From contig NZ_BBYJ01000005.1 of assembly GCF_001528665.1 (NCBI RefSeq), positions 372,001 to 436,000 of the forward strand: a DNA stretch of 64,000 nt, in the 5' to 3' direction. Under the pieces are notes generated by a model, which ran no database searches, had not been told where the DNA came from, and worked only from the letters and a program-made list of their open reading frames with translations. The position numbers and the translations under genes are program-made. The DNA comes from Microtetraspora malaysiensis (GTDB lineage Bacteria > Actinomycetota > Actinomycetes > Streptosporangiales > Streptosporangiaceae). Of the stretch, positions 16,267 to 23,856 are shown one piece after another (the first letter of the stretch is position 1; the number at the start of each line of letters is the position of its first letter).

Positions 16267-16572
16267 ATGATGAGGCACGCTTTGGCCGCGGGGGCGATGG
16301 CGGCTTCCGCTCTCGTCGTCCCCGTGACGCTGCCCGCGCAACCGGTGAGCGCGGCACCCGCGGCGACGGTCGCCACCACGTCGGCGGTGCCCGCGTCCAC
16401 CACGATGACCACGACATCCGCCACGCACGGGAGCCCGTGCTGGCACGGCCGGTGCCATGGGTTCCGGCACTGGCGTTGGCACCGTCACTGGGACGGCGGC
16501 TGGCGTCACCGCCACTGGGGCGGGCACCGTCACTGGGATGGCGGCTGGCGCTTCCGCCACTGGCGGTGGTAG
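16267..16572 (+). CDS. Small secreted His/Trp/Gly-rich protein
   Basis: A 101-residue predicted secreted protein of unknown function. An N-terminal signal peptide is clear: MMRHALAAGAMAASALVVPV with cleavage expected near PVSAAPA (about residue 30). A Thr/Ser/Ala-rich linker follows, then a C-terminal 45 residues made almost only of His, Trp, Arg and Gly. The nonapeptide HRHWDGGWR occurs twice and RHW/HRHW several more times. The two copies are almost identical at DNA level too, so the tail grew by tandem duplication. Metal or haem binding is a possibility from composition alone. The ribosome site is GGGGTGA. A hairpin follows the gene. Confidence 0.65.
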   Translation: MMRHALAAGAMAASALVVPVTLPAQPVSAAPAATVATTSAVPASTTMTTTSATHGSPCWHGRCHGFRHWRWHRHWDGGWRHRHWGGHRHWDGGWRFRHWRW

Positions 16573-16586
16573 CCGCGCATGACCGC

Positions 16587-16620
16587 GGACCGTGACGCGC
16601 CGATCCGGGGCGCGCGGTCC
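16587..16620 (+). terminator. GC-rich hairpin after the secreted protein gene
   Basis: GGACCG...CGCGCC pairs with GGCGCG...CGGTCC around a 7-base loop, with a TGA bulge on the 5' side. It starts 15 bases after the stop codon and fits a rho-independent-type terminator without a T-run. Confidence 0.45.
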
Positions 16621-16709
16621 ACAACCTGAGACCGGGGCCGTCGTCCTGCGGTGCTCCGCGGGGCGGCGGCCTCATCCATGCCCGCCGCGACCCGGGCGAT
16701 AGGGCCGGG

Positions 16710-17756
16710 TCAGGCCGGGTAGGCGTGGGTCTCGGTGGCCTTGACGGACGCCCAGACACGCCGGCCGGGGGCCAGGTCCAGGTCGGCGACGGCGGCGGGG
16801 GTGACGTCGGCGAAGGCGCTGATCGGCCCGTCGAGGTGGATGCGGATGTTGTCCCCGTGGCGTTCGACGCCGTCGATCACGGCCTCCCAGAGGTTACGCG
16901 GGCTGCCGTCCGGCCGGGAGCGGTAGAGCGCGACGGCGGAGGGCGCGAAGGCGACGAAGGCGGGGCCGTCGAGGCGTTCGGCGACGCTGAACTGGACGCC
17001 CTCGACCGTGACCCGCGGGCCGTCGGCGTGGCCTCGGTAAAGGTTGAGCCCGACCAGGCGGGCGACGTAGTCGGTGCGCGGGCGGCGGCCCACCTCGCCC
17101 GGCGTCCCCTGCTGGACGACGGATCCGTTCTCGATGACGACCAGCCGGTCGGCCAGGACCATGGCGTCCAGCGGATCGTGGGTGACCAGGACGGTCGCGC
17201 CGTCGAAGTCGGACAGGTGGCGGCGGAGCTGGGAGCGGATCTCCAGCCGCGTGTGCGCGTCCAGCGCGGCCAGCGGCTCGTCCAGCAGCAGCAGGCGGGG
17301 CCGTACGGCGAGCGCCCTGGCCAGGGCGACCCGCTGGGCCTGGCCGCCGGAGAGGTGCCGGGGCTTGGCGGAGGCGTGGTCGGTCAGGCCGACGCGCTCC
17401 AGCCACGTGGCGGCGGCGCGGCGGGCCTCGGCGCGTCCCGCGCCCTGGCAGCGCGGCCCGAAGGCGACGTTGTCCAGCGCGGACAGGTGCGGGAAGAGCA
17501 GGTAGTCCTGGAAGACCATGCCGACGGGCCGTCGCTCGGCCGGAAGGGTGTGCGTAGGGTGGCCGTCGAGGCTGATGCGGCCCCCTTCGGCCAGCGGCGT
17601 GAGCCCGGCGAGGGCGCGCAGCGCGGTGGTCTTGCCCGCGCCGTTCGGGCCGAGCAGGGCGACGACCTCGCCGGCGGCGACCTGGAGGTCGAGGTCGAGG
17701 GTGAAGCCGGGCCGGGCGACGACAAGGCGCGCGTCGAGTGCGGTGGGCCGGGTCAC
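16710..17756 (-). CDS. modC: Molybdate ABC transporter ATP-binding protein
   Basis: A 348-residue ATPase that drives molybdate import with ModB and ModA. The Walker A motif is GPNGAGKTT (about residue 35), the Q-loop follows in VFQDYLLFPHLS, the signature is LSGGQAQRVALARAL (about 132) and Walker B is LLLLDEPLAALD, followed by the switch histidine in VTHDPLDA. The last 120 residues carry a TOBE-type domain (VWASVKATETHAYP at the end), which senses oxyanion in ModC proteins. The GTG start overlaps the TGA of modB, implying translational coupling. It is the last gene of the four-gene molybdate unit. Confidence 0.92.
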   Translation of the reverse strand: MTRPTALDARLVVARPGFTLDLDLQVAAGEVVALLGPNGAGKTTALRALAGLTPLAEGGRISLDGHPTHTLPAERRPVGMVFQDYLLFPHLSALDNVAFGPRCQGAGRAEARRAAATWLERVGLTDHASAKPRHLSGGQAQRVALARALAVRPRLLLLDEPLAALDAHTRLEIRSQLRRHLSDFDGATVLVTHDPLDAMVLADRLVVIENGSVVQQGTPGEVGRRPRTDYVARLVGLNLYRGHADGPRVTVEGVQFSVAERLDGPAFVAFAPSAVALYRSRPDGSPRNLWEAVIDGVERHGDNIRIHLDGPISAFADVTPAAVADLDLAPGRRVWASVKATETHAYPA

Positions 17757-18607
17757 GGGCTGTTCACCCACTTGTCGCGCAGGCAGGCCAGGATGATCAC
17801 GGAGACGGCGAGCAGTACGAGGCTGAGGACGATGGCGGCCTCGGGTTCGGTCTCCAGGGCGAGATAGACGGCGAGCGGCATGGTCTGGGTCCTGCCGGGG
17901 AAGTTGCCGGCGAAGGTGATGGTGGCCCCGAACTCGCCCAGCGCGCGGGCCCAGCACAGGACGCCTCCGGCCACGACACCCGGGGCGATGAGGGGCAGGG
18001 TGACCCGGCGGAACGCGGTCCAGCGCGAGGCGCCGAGGGTGGCGGCCGCCTCCTCGAACCGCCGGTCGGCCGCGCGCAGCGCGCCCTCGACGCTGATGAC
18101 GAGGAACGGCATCGCGACGAACGCCTCGGCGACGACGACCCCCGCGGTGGTGAAGGGCAGCGTGACGCCGAAGGCGTCGTCGAGCCACTGGCCGATCAGG
18201 CCGCGCCGTCCGAGCACCAGCAGCAGCGCGACGCCGCCCACCACCGGCGGCAGCACGAGAGGGACGGTGACCAGCGCGCGGACCAGGCGGCGGCCGGGGA
18301 AGTCGACGCGGGCGAGCAGCCAGGCCAGCGGCACGCCGAGGAGCAGACACACGGCCGTCGCGGCGGTGGCGGTGAGCAGCGACAGCCGCAGGGCTTCGAG
18401 CACCTGCGGCTCGGCCAGCCGCCGGGCCAGCGTGGCCCAGGGGGCGCGTGCCAGCAGCCCGGCGAGCGGCAGCACCAGGAAGGCCATGCCGACGACGGCG
18501 GGAACCAGCAGCATCCACGGCACACGCCCGGACACGCCGGACCGCCCGGGACGGCGACGGGCTTCGCCCTGAGCGGTCGGCGGGGTGGACCGGGTGGACA
18601 GTGTCAC
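17753..18607 (-). CDS. modB: Molybdate ABC transporter permease
   Basis: A 284-residue inner-membrane permease with five to six membrane helices. The cytoplasmic coupling motif is RRFEEAAATLGASRWTAFRR followed by VTLPLIAPGVVAGGVLCWAR (EAA loop, about residues 175-215). LGEFGATITFAGNFPGRTQT is the ModB-specific stretch that follows. The ATG at 18607 lies 7 bases after the modA stop codon, and its stop overlaps the modC start. The cytoplasmic N-terminal 30 residues are Arg/Pro-rich. It forms the translocation pore for molybdate delivered by ModA. Confidence 0.92.
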   Translation of the reverse strand: MTLSTRSTPPTAQGEARRRPGRSGVSGRVPWMLLVPAVVGMAFLVLPLAGLLARAPWATLARRLAEPQVLEALRLSLLTATAATAVCLLLGVPLAWLLARVDFPGRRLVRALVTVPLVLPPVVGGVALLLVLGRRGLIGQWLDDAFGVTLPFTTAGVVVAEAFVAMPFLVISVEGALRAADRRFEEAAATLGASRWTAFRRVTLPLIAPGVVAGGVLCWARALGEFGATITFAGNFPGRTQTMPLAVYLALETEPEAAIVLSLVLLAVSVIILACLRDKWVNSP

Positions 18608-18614
18608 GGCGTTC

Positions 18615-19409
18615 TCAGGGGGCGTCGAACCCGGCCTTGGTCAGCACGTCCCTGCCCTGCGGCGACAGCACCAGGTCGACGAACTCCTTGGCCAGGTCGC
18701 CGGCGGGCGCCTTGGTCAGCGCCGCGATCGGGTAGTCGTTGATCGCCTTCTCTGCCTCGGGGAAGGAGATGCCCTGGACCTTGTCCCCGGCCGCGATCAC
18801 GTCGGTCTTGTAGACGAGGGCGGCGTCGACCTCGCCCAGCTCGACCTTGGTCAGCGTGGCCTTGACGTCCTGCTCCAGCGTGACGGGGGTGACCGTGAGC
18901 CCGGCCGCGTCCAGCGCCTTGACGGCGGCCGCTCCGCACGGGACCTGCTCCGCGCAGAGCGCGACCTTGGTCTTCGGGTCGGCCAGGTCCTTCAGCCCGT
19001 TCACCTTGGCCGGGTTGCCGGCCGGTACGGCGATCTCCAGCCTGTTGCGGACGAACGTGGTCGGTTGGCCGGCCAGGGAGGCGTCGGTGACGGTCTTCAT
19101 CGTCGCCGGGCTGGCGGCGGCGAACACGTCGGCGGGGGCGTCCTGGGTGATCTGCTGGGCCAGCGTGGCGCTGGAGCCGAAGTTGAACTTCACCGTCGTG
19201 CCGGGGTGGGCCGCCTCGAAGGTCGTGCCCAGCTCGGTGAACGTGCCGGTGAGCGAGGCGGCGGCGAACACGGTCAGCGTCTTGGCCGCGCCTCCGGAGG
19301 AGGCGGGCGCGGATGTGTCCGCGGTGCCGGAGCCGCAGCCGGTCAGGCCGGCGGCGAGGACGAGGGCGAGGGGGGCCGCGACGGCCCATCGGAAGAGACG
19401 CCTTGACAA
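18615..19409 (-). CDS. modA: Molybdate-binding lipoprotein
   Basis: A 264-residue extracytoplasmic solute-binding lipoprotein. A signal peptide ends in the lipobox LTGCGS (Cys about residue 25), so it is anchored to the outer face of the membrane. The mature part begins TLTVFAAASLTGTFTELG, the ModA family start whose serine contacts the oxyanion. Later conserved blocks are FNFGSSATLAQQI, PADVFAAAS and DAALVYKTDVIAAG. The start is a TTG at 19409 with GGAG eight bases upstream. It is the second gene of the molybdate unit, 18 bases after the regulator gene. Confidence 0.92.
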   Translation of the reverse strand: MSRRLFRWAVAAPLALVLAAGLTGCGSGTADTSAPASSGGAAKTLTVFAAASLTGTFTELGTTFEAAHPGTTVKFNFGSSATLAQQITQDAPADVFAAASPATMKTVTDASLAGQPTTFVRNRLEIAVPAGNPAKVNGLKDLADPKTKVALCAEQVPCGAAAVKALDAAGLTVTPVTLEQDVKATLTKVELGEVDAALVYKTDVIAAGDKVQGISFPEAEKAINDYPIAALTKAPAGDLAKEFVDLVLSPQGRDVLTKAGFDAP

Positions 19410-19427
19410 GGGGGGCTCCTTACTGGC

Positions 19428-19829
19428 TCACACGCGTGTGCTGTCCGGGATCTCCACGACGACGTTGGTGGACTTGATCACGGCGACCGCGACCACGCCC
19501 GGTTCGAGGCCGAGCTCGTCGGCGGCCTGGCGGCTCATCAGCGACACCACCCGGTACGGCCCAGCCGCGATCTCCACCTGGGCCATCACCGCGTCCTTGA
19601 TCACCTCGGTCACGATCCCGCGGAAGCGGTTGCGGGCCGAGGAGTGACCCGAGCCGTTCTCGTCCTCGATCTGGCCGCGCGCGAAGGCGGCCAGATCCCG
19701 GCCGTCCACCCGGCGGTGGCCGTACTCGTCCCGCTGGGCGGCGAGCCGGCCGGAGTCCACCCAGCGGCGCACGGTGTCGGCGCTGACACCGAGCAGAACG
19801 GCGGCCTCACTGATCCGGAACGTCGTCAC
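19428..19829 (-). CDS. HTH-TOBE (Mop-type) molybdate-responsive regulator
   Basis: A 133-residue protein. The N-terminus has an excisionase/MerR-like helix-turn-helix (RISEAAVLLGVSADTVRRWV followed by DSGRLAAQRDEYGHRRV). The C-terminal 65 residues form a single TOBE (molybdopterin-binding, Mop-like) domain (FRGIVTEVIKDAVMAQVEIA, then VVSLMSRQAADELGLEPG). This is a minimal functional analogue of ModE: DNA-binding domain plus oxyanion sensor. The GTG at 19829 (GGTGA six bases before) is preferred to the TTG at 19835. It is the first gene before modABC, so it probably autoregulates the unit, repressing it when molybdate is abundant. The dyad at 19871-19886 is the likely operator. Confidence 0.85.
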   Translation of the reverse strand: MTTFRISEAAVLLGVSADTVRRWVDSGRLAAQRDEYGHRRVDGRDLAAFARGQIEDENGSGHSSARNRFRGIVTEVIKDAVMAQVEIAAGPYRVVSLMSRQAADELGLEPGVVAVAVIKSTNVVVEIPDSTRV

Positions 19830-19870
19830 GAACAATCACCATACCTTCGCACATTCCAGCATGAACACCA

Positions 19871-19886
19871 TATTGCCCTTGCAATA
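19871..19886. promoter_or_regulatory. Perfect dyad TATTGC-CCTT-GCAATA upstream of the molybdate operon
   Basis: A 16-bp inverted repeat with 6-bp arms, 42 bases upstream of the first gene of the molybdate unit, in the only AT-richer stretch nearby. It is the likely operator of the HTH-TOBE regulator. It differs from the Escherichia coli ModE operator. Confidence 0.5.
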
Positions 19887-19929
19887 GCGACACCGAGACT
19901 GGCGCCCCCATCGCACCCGCGCGGCCCCT

Positions 19930-20263
19930 CACGACCATCGACCGGGACCTGATCACCCACCACCGCGCTGCGACCGCGCACCGCCGAGTCTCACCAGATG
20001 CTGCACCGGTTCGCCCGCGGCGGCCCCGAGCACCCCACCTACCAGGTCATCGAAGAACTCGGCCGAGTGATGCGCACCATCATCTGCGGCTGCCTCGCTG
20101 ACGAGCTGCCGCGAGATCAACGAAGGCCTGACAGCCACGGAGAAATTGGAACAGCGCGAGCAAGGACATCTTCTGCGGCAAGGCCGGCGACCTGGCCGGA
20201 GACGACCGCGAGCACGTGGAGGCACGTATGGATATCGGCTCACTGGTCAGCGCACGGCTTTGA
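19930..20263 (+). pseudogene. Tn3-family transposase remnant
   Basis: A degraded transposase fragment in three frames. It starts with MLHRFARGGPEHPTYQVIEE then LGRVMRTIICGCLADELP, continues as REINEGLTATEKLE, and ends WNSASKDIFCGKAGDLAGDD then REHVEARMDI. This is the order of the C-terminal DDE region of actinobacterial Tn3 transposases (LRRFTR..HPTYQAIEELGRA..RTIF..YL..ELRREI..GL..VE.WNSAN..FYGK.G). Weak similarity (IDRDLITHH) extends to about 19930. Frameshifts at about 20112 and 20147 and loss of most of the ~1000-residue protein mean it is inactive. It overlaps the end of the convergent MarR gene by 17 bases. No terminal inverted repeats were recognised. Confidence 0.75.
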
Positions 20264-20669
20264 GCAGCAGGTCCTGAAGGGATTTCTGCTCCTCGTAGGA
20301 CAAACCGGCCAGCGGCGAGCCCTGGGACAGAATTTTGATCAGTTGCTCGCGCAGGGCGCCGCCCTGCGCGGTCAGGGCGAGTCGCTTGGCTCTGCGGTCG
20401 TGGGGATGGGCCTGCCGCTCGATGATGCCCTGCTTCTCCAGACGGTCGGCGATGTAGGTCACGTTGGACGGCTCGCACCCCATCCGCAGCGCGAGTTCCC
20501 GCATCGTCATCGGACCGGTCAGCTCACGTAGCGCGACCGCTTGTGGCCCGGTCAGCTCAAGCTCGACCACGCGCCGGCGGACGTGGTCGTCGATGCGTCG
20601 CGCCAGCTCTGCCACCAGTCCGCAGATCTCCCGCTCGGCGGCCAAGTCGCGCTCCTCGCCACTGTCCAT
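20247..20669 (-). CDS. MarR family regulator
   Basis: A 140-residue winged-helix regulator of typical length. The recognition helix region is MTMRELALRMGCEPSNVTYI followed by ADRLEKQGIIERQAHPHDRR (about residues 52-92). The wing motif DRRAKRLALTAQG is canonical. It is divergent from the oxidoreductase at 20742 across about 70 bases that contain a TTGAATAATTCAA dyad and a TTCAAGCTT copy, so it probably controls that gene, the SDR after it and itself. The 3' end overlaps the Tn3 relic. A second MarR/SDR module with a related motif lies at 46283-47645. The inducer is unknown. Confidence 0.88.
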   Translation of the reverse strand: MDSGEERDLAAEREICGLVAELARRIDDHVRRRVVELELTGPQAVALRELTGPMTMRELALRMGCEPSNVTYIADRLEKQGIIERQAHPHDRRAKRLALTAQGGALREQLIKILSQGSPLAGLSYEEQKSLQDLLLKAVR

Positions 20670-20711
20670 GCCTCCATCCTAGCAACTACCTCAAGCTAGG
20701 ACATTTGCAGT

Positions 20712-20729
20712 TTGAATAATTCAAGCTTT
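20712..20729. promoter_or_regulatory. MarR operator candidate: TTGAATAATTCAA dyad with TTCAAGCTTTA
   Basis: TTGAA-TAA-TTCAA (20712-20724) is a perfect dyad in the divergent promoter region and runs into TTCAAGCTTTA. The core TTCAAGCTT recurs upstream of the second MarR/SDR module (46283 and 46316). It is the most likely binding site for the MarR protein at 20247. Confidence 0.5.
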
Positions 20730-20741
20730 AAGGTCTTGCTC

Positions 20742-21422
20742 GTGCAGAACTCAACCACTCCACTGCGGCTGGGGATTCTCGGAGCCGGTCCGATCGGCCG
20801 GGCGATCGGCCGCTTCTGGATCGACGCCGGCCACCACGTGACCTTCGGCGTCCGAACGCCGGAAAAGCTCCTCGCCTTCACCGGCGAGCTGGGGCCCCGG
20901 GCCGAGGCCGCGTCGCTGGAGCAGGCCGCGGCCACCGCCGACATCGTCCTGAACGCGCTCAACTACCAGGCCGTCGACGAGGTCCTGGCGGCCACGGCCG
21001 CACACCTGGCCGGGAAGATCCTCATCGACGCGAGCAATCCCATGGGAGTCTCCGCGGACGGACGGATCATCTCGACACTCGCCTCGGGCCTGACCGCGGG
21101 AACCCGCACCGCCCAGCGCCTGCCGCAGTCGACGATCGTCCGGGCCTTCTCCCACGTGATGGACGAGTCCCTCGCCTACCGGGGCTCCGCCCAGCCGGGC
21201 TTCTGGGCCATGGCGGTCGTCGGCGACGATCCTGAGGCCAGCGGAATCGTTCATGCTCTGGTACGAGCCACCGGCTTCGTCCCTGTTCACATCGGCACCC
21301 TCGCCGAGTCGGCGCCCTTGGACCCCGGCGGTGTTCTGTTCCCCCACATGTTCACCCCCGCCGACCTGACCGCTCAGATCTCGGCGAGCCTGGCGCCTGC
21401 CCCCGTCGCCATCCCCAGCTGA
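20742..21422 (+). CDS. NAD(P)-binding oxidoreductase, F420:NADP reductase-like
   Basis: A 226-residue Rossmann-fold protein. The N-terminus LRLGILGAGPIGRAIGRFWI has the dinucleotide-binding GxGxxG motif (about residues 10-15), and VRTPEKL follows where NADP-dependent members recognise the 2'-phosphate. The layout resembles the NADP oxidoreductase coenzyme F420-dependent family (prokaryotic npdG-like), short and without a large C-terminal domain. LNALNYQAVDEVLAA and KILIDASNPMGV fit the family's central block. The GTG at 20742 is chosen because AAGG lies eight bases before it; longer readings would begin inside the operator. It is probably the first gene of the unit with the SDR at 21534. The substrate is unknown. 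Confidence 0.78.
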   Translation: MQNSTTPLRLGILGAGPIGRAIGRFWIDAGHHVTFGVRTPEKLLAFTGELGPRAEAASLEQAAATADIVLNALNYQAVDEVLAATAAHLAGKILIDASNPMGVSADGRIISTLASGLTAGTRTAQRLPQSTIVRAFSHVMDESLAYRGSAQPGFWAMAVVGDDPEASGIVHALVRATGFVPVHIGTLAESAPLDPGGVLFPHMFTPADLTAQISASLAPAPVAIPS

Positions 21423-21533
21423 TGTCGGGCACGACGCCTGGCCGACCCGCCTCAGCGTCCGAGGGAGAAGCCGGCCAGGCATCGGCCGACTGCGGTCCCG
21501 ATTATCAGCAGTCATCCAGCTAAGGAGTCAGTT

Positions 21534-22250
21534 ATGCCAGGAGCAGTGGTCATCGGAGCCGGTCCAGGGATCGGCCGGTCGGTCGCCCGCCGATTCGCAC
21601 GCCAGGGCCTGCCGATCGCCCTCATCGCACGGAGCGCCGGAACACTCGCCGACGCGGCCGAGGCGGTTTCCGCCTTCGGCGTGCCCGTCGTCGCGCTGAC
21701 CGCCGACAGCGCCGATGAGACGGCGCTGCGCGCTGCCCTCGACGCGGCGTCCGATGAGCTCGGCCTCCCCGACGTCGTGGTCTACAACGCGGCGATCATC
21801 CAGGCGGACACGCCCGGACAGCTGCCGGCGCGCGCCCAGCTGGACGCCTGGGCGGTCAACGTGGTCGGCGCGCTCACCGCCGCCGCCCACATCGCACCCG
21901 CGATGGCGCGGCGCGGGAGCGGTTCGTTCATCATCACCGGCGGAATGCCCGAGCCGAAATCGCAATATGTCAGCCTCTCGCTCGGCAAGGCCGGAGTGCG
22001 AACGCTGGTGGACCTGCTCGACCAGGAATACGGGCCCTCCGGAGTCCACGTGGCCAGCGTCACCGTCGACGGCCCCGTCGCTCCGGGTACGGCCTTCGAC
22101 CCCGATGACATCGCCGAACACTACTGGCGGCTGCACACCCAGCCGCGACAGCAATGGCAACGGGAAGTCCTCCACAGCGGCCGCAGCGTCCCCGCTGGGG
22201 AAGGCGTCACGGTCGGCGCCACCTCGGACGCCGGCGGCGACCAGCGTTGA
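21534..22250 (+). CDS. Atypical SDR family oxidoreductase (module 1)
   Basis: A 238-residue short-chain dehydrogenase-like protein. The cofactor motif is VVIGAGPGIGRSVARRFARQ (GxxxGxG) and VVYNAAI stands for the NNAG motif. The usual catalytic Tyr-X-X-X-Lys is not in register: the region reads KSQYVSLSLGKAG, with Tyr seven rather than four residues before Lys. The C-terminus has FDPDDIAEHYWRLHTQPRQQ, shared with its paralogue at 46977 (PDDIAQDYWELYTRRE). It is therefore a member of an atypical group, perhaps non-catalytic or with altered chemistry. It follows the MarR-controlled oxidoreductase by 111 bases on the same strand. A strong hairpin ends the unit. Confidence 0.8.
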   Translation: MPGAVVIGAGPGIGRSVARRFARQGLPIALIARSAGTLADAAEAVSAFGVPVVALTADSADETALRAALDAASDELGLPDVVVYNAAIIQADTPGQLPARAQLDAWAVNVVGALTAAAHIAPAMARRGSGSFIITGGMPEPKSQYVSLSLGKAGVRTLVDLLDQEYGPSGVHVASVTVDGPVAPGTAFDPDDIAEHYWRLHTQPRQQWQREVLHSGRSVPAGEGVTVGATSDAGGDQR

Positions 22251-22345
22251 CCGGTGTCACAGGAAGCGGGCGCCCGGACGCAGACCCGGAACGCACCGCG
22301 TACGGCGTCATCGCCGAGCTACTGGACCGCCGGCGGCGCGCCATT

Positions 22346-22375
22346 CGGGGGGCGGCGACAGGTCGCCGCCCCCCG
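22346..22375. terminator. Bidirectional hairpin between SDR and GNAT genes
   Basis: Perfect 14-bp stem CGGGGGGCGGCGAC / GTCGCCGCCCCCCG with a 2-base centre, placed between the convergent SDR and acetyltransferase genes, so it can serve both. Confidence 0.75.
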
Positions 22376-22390
22376 AGCGGGTCAGTGCGA

Positions 22391-23158
22391 TCAGTGCCGC
22401 TGCTCCGTGGGCAGTGAGAGGTAGAGGCGGGTGCCCCGCGGCCGGTAGCCGACACGCTCATAGACGCGGCGGGAGCCGTCGCCGGAGTACTCCAACCACA
22501 CCGAGGCGGCCCCCTGGGCGAACATCGCTCCGGTCAGCGCGGCGGTCACCGCGCCGGCGATGCCGCGGCCGCGGTAGGCCGGACGGGTTCCGACGCCGGA
22601 CAGCTCGGCGGTGTCCTCGGCCGGCGGAGAGCAGGACGCCCCGCCGGCACAGCCGCTGTCCGGGGCGCGGACGAAGCGCACGGCACCACCGTTCTGCTGG
22701 GTGCGCCGCAGCAGGGCGACACCCTGCGGGGAGGAGGCGAAGGGTCCGCCGAATGCCTCCCCGAGGGCGGCGTCGAGCGCGGCGTACTCCTCGTCGGTGG
22801 CCGGGGTCTCCACACGCGGTGCGTCGGTGAGGTGAGGGGCCGTCAGCGTGCTCGGGGTGCAGACGAGGTACTCGTGCACGGCCTCGGTGCCGAAGCCCGC
22901 CGCCCGCAGCGCCGGCGCCACGGCAGGGGCGGCCTGCGGTGCGAACTCCAGCCGCGGCAGCAGGCCACGCTCCCGGAAGGACGTGATCAGGGCCGCGACG
23001 TCCCGCTCGGTCGGCTCTGTGCCGGGCAGCGGGGTCGCGTAGTTGAGGTAGGGGCTGTCGGTGTCGGGGTTGAAGCCCGCGACGAAGCCGCCGATCTCAA
23101 CGACCACGGGGCGGCGGCGGAGGTTGGCGACGGCGAAGCTCTGGACCTGGATGTCCAT
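22391..23158 (-). CDS. GNAT family N-acetyltransferase
   Basis: A 255-residue acetyltransferase. The C-terminal half contains GNAT motif A (SGVGTRPAYRGRGIAGAVTA, about residues 185-205), where the R/Q-X-X-G-X-G/A loop binds acetyl-CoA pyrophosphate, and motif B (GAASVWLEYSGDGSRRVYER followed by VGYRPRG). The N-terminal half (VEIGGFVAGFNPDTDSPYLN) is a second, degenerate domain seen in other long actinobacterial GNATs. The ATG at 23158 is the natural start. The acceptor substrate cannot be told from sequence. It is convergent with the SDR gene. The 380 bases upstream hold no gene. Confidence 0.82.
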   Translation of the reverse strand: MDIQVQSFAVANLRRRPVVVEIGGFVAGFNPDTDSPYLNYATPLPGTEPTERDVAALITSFRERGLLPRLEFAPQAAPAVAPALRAAGFGTEAVHEYLVCTPSTLTAPHLTDAPRVETPATDEEYAALDAALGEAFGGPFASSPQGVALLRRTQQNGGAVRFVRAPDSGCAGGASCSPPAEDTAELSGVGTRPAYRGRGIAGAVTAALTGAMFAQGAASVWLEYSGDGSRRVYERVGYRPRGTRLYLSLPTEQRH

Positions 23159-23538
23159 GGTGGGTTGACCTCACGAAGTCTCAGGATGAGCCCGAGGCGA
23201 ACTCGGGCAGGGCGAACCGGCGGTGCGTTCGGCACCGAATCATGGGGCCGCCATGCGCGACAGGCTGAGGCCGCTGGCCGCTGGGGAGCGGGCGCTCAGT
23301 GCCGGTGGCGGCCGCTGGGGGACGCCGAGATCATTGGCTGTCGTTCCTCACCGTGAGTCCGTCTGCGAGATCGCAGAGCGCGCGCCACTCTTCCACGGCC
23401 GGCGGGGGCGAGCAAGTGCTTTTCTCTGCGTCTCGGCTGTCCCGGCCCGCTGTCACGCGCCACGCGGATGCGCTCGGGTGGGATCCACGGCTCCTGCGGC
23501 TGGTCTCCGCTCCGTCATTGCGCTGGACCCGCCCGTGT
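23159..23538. other. Intergenic stretch without recognisable gene
   Basis: I see no protein-like frame, strong promoter or repeat in these 380 bases. The promoter of the GNAT gene should lie at the left end. The stretch may be decayed sequence belonging to the LuxR remnant that follows. Confidence 0.4.
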
Positions 23539-23736
23539 TTAGGTCAACGGAACCAGCCTGGCCAGTTCCCCACGGGACGAGACGCCCAGCTTGGGGAAGG
23601 CCTTGTACAGGTGGTAGGCGACCGTGCGCGGGCTCAGGAACAGCTGCGCGCCGATCTCGCGGTTGGAGGCTCCTGTGACAGCCAGCCGTACCACCTGGAG
23701 CTCCTGAGGGGTCGGCTCGCCCGCCGAATCCGTCAC
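23539..23736 (-). pseudogene. LuxR-type regulator, C-terminal HTH fragment
   Basis: A 65-residue frame consisting only of a LuxR/GerE helix-turn-helix: [20 protein letters not shown], then [20 protein letters not shown], ending [14 protein letters not shown]. This is the exact C-terminal end of large (about 900-residue) LAL/AAA-ATPase LuxR regulators of actinomycetes. The remaining ATPase and TPR-like parts are absent upstream, where the frame meets stops. It starts at a GTG without a good ribosome site. The likely interpretation is a truncated remnant, although a free-standing HTH protein cannot be excluded. Confidence 0.65.
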
Positions 23737-23856
23737 GATGACTGGTCTGTTCCGCGCCGGGCGTCATGAGGGGTCGCCGCTCCCCCGGCCGCGCGGGCTC
23801 GCGGTGGGGTGAAAACCCGTCGCCGGGAGGGGGCGTGGGGGCACAGGATGGCCCCC

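Noticed and set aside
15004-16572. RiPP system formed by the radical SAM gene and the His/Trp-rich peptide
   Set aside because: The radical SAM protein has the Rv2578c/SPL-like layout without a SPASM or RRE domain, and the small protein has a Sec-type signal peptide rather than a RiPP leader. The two are 243 bases apart with a dyad between.
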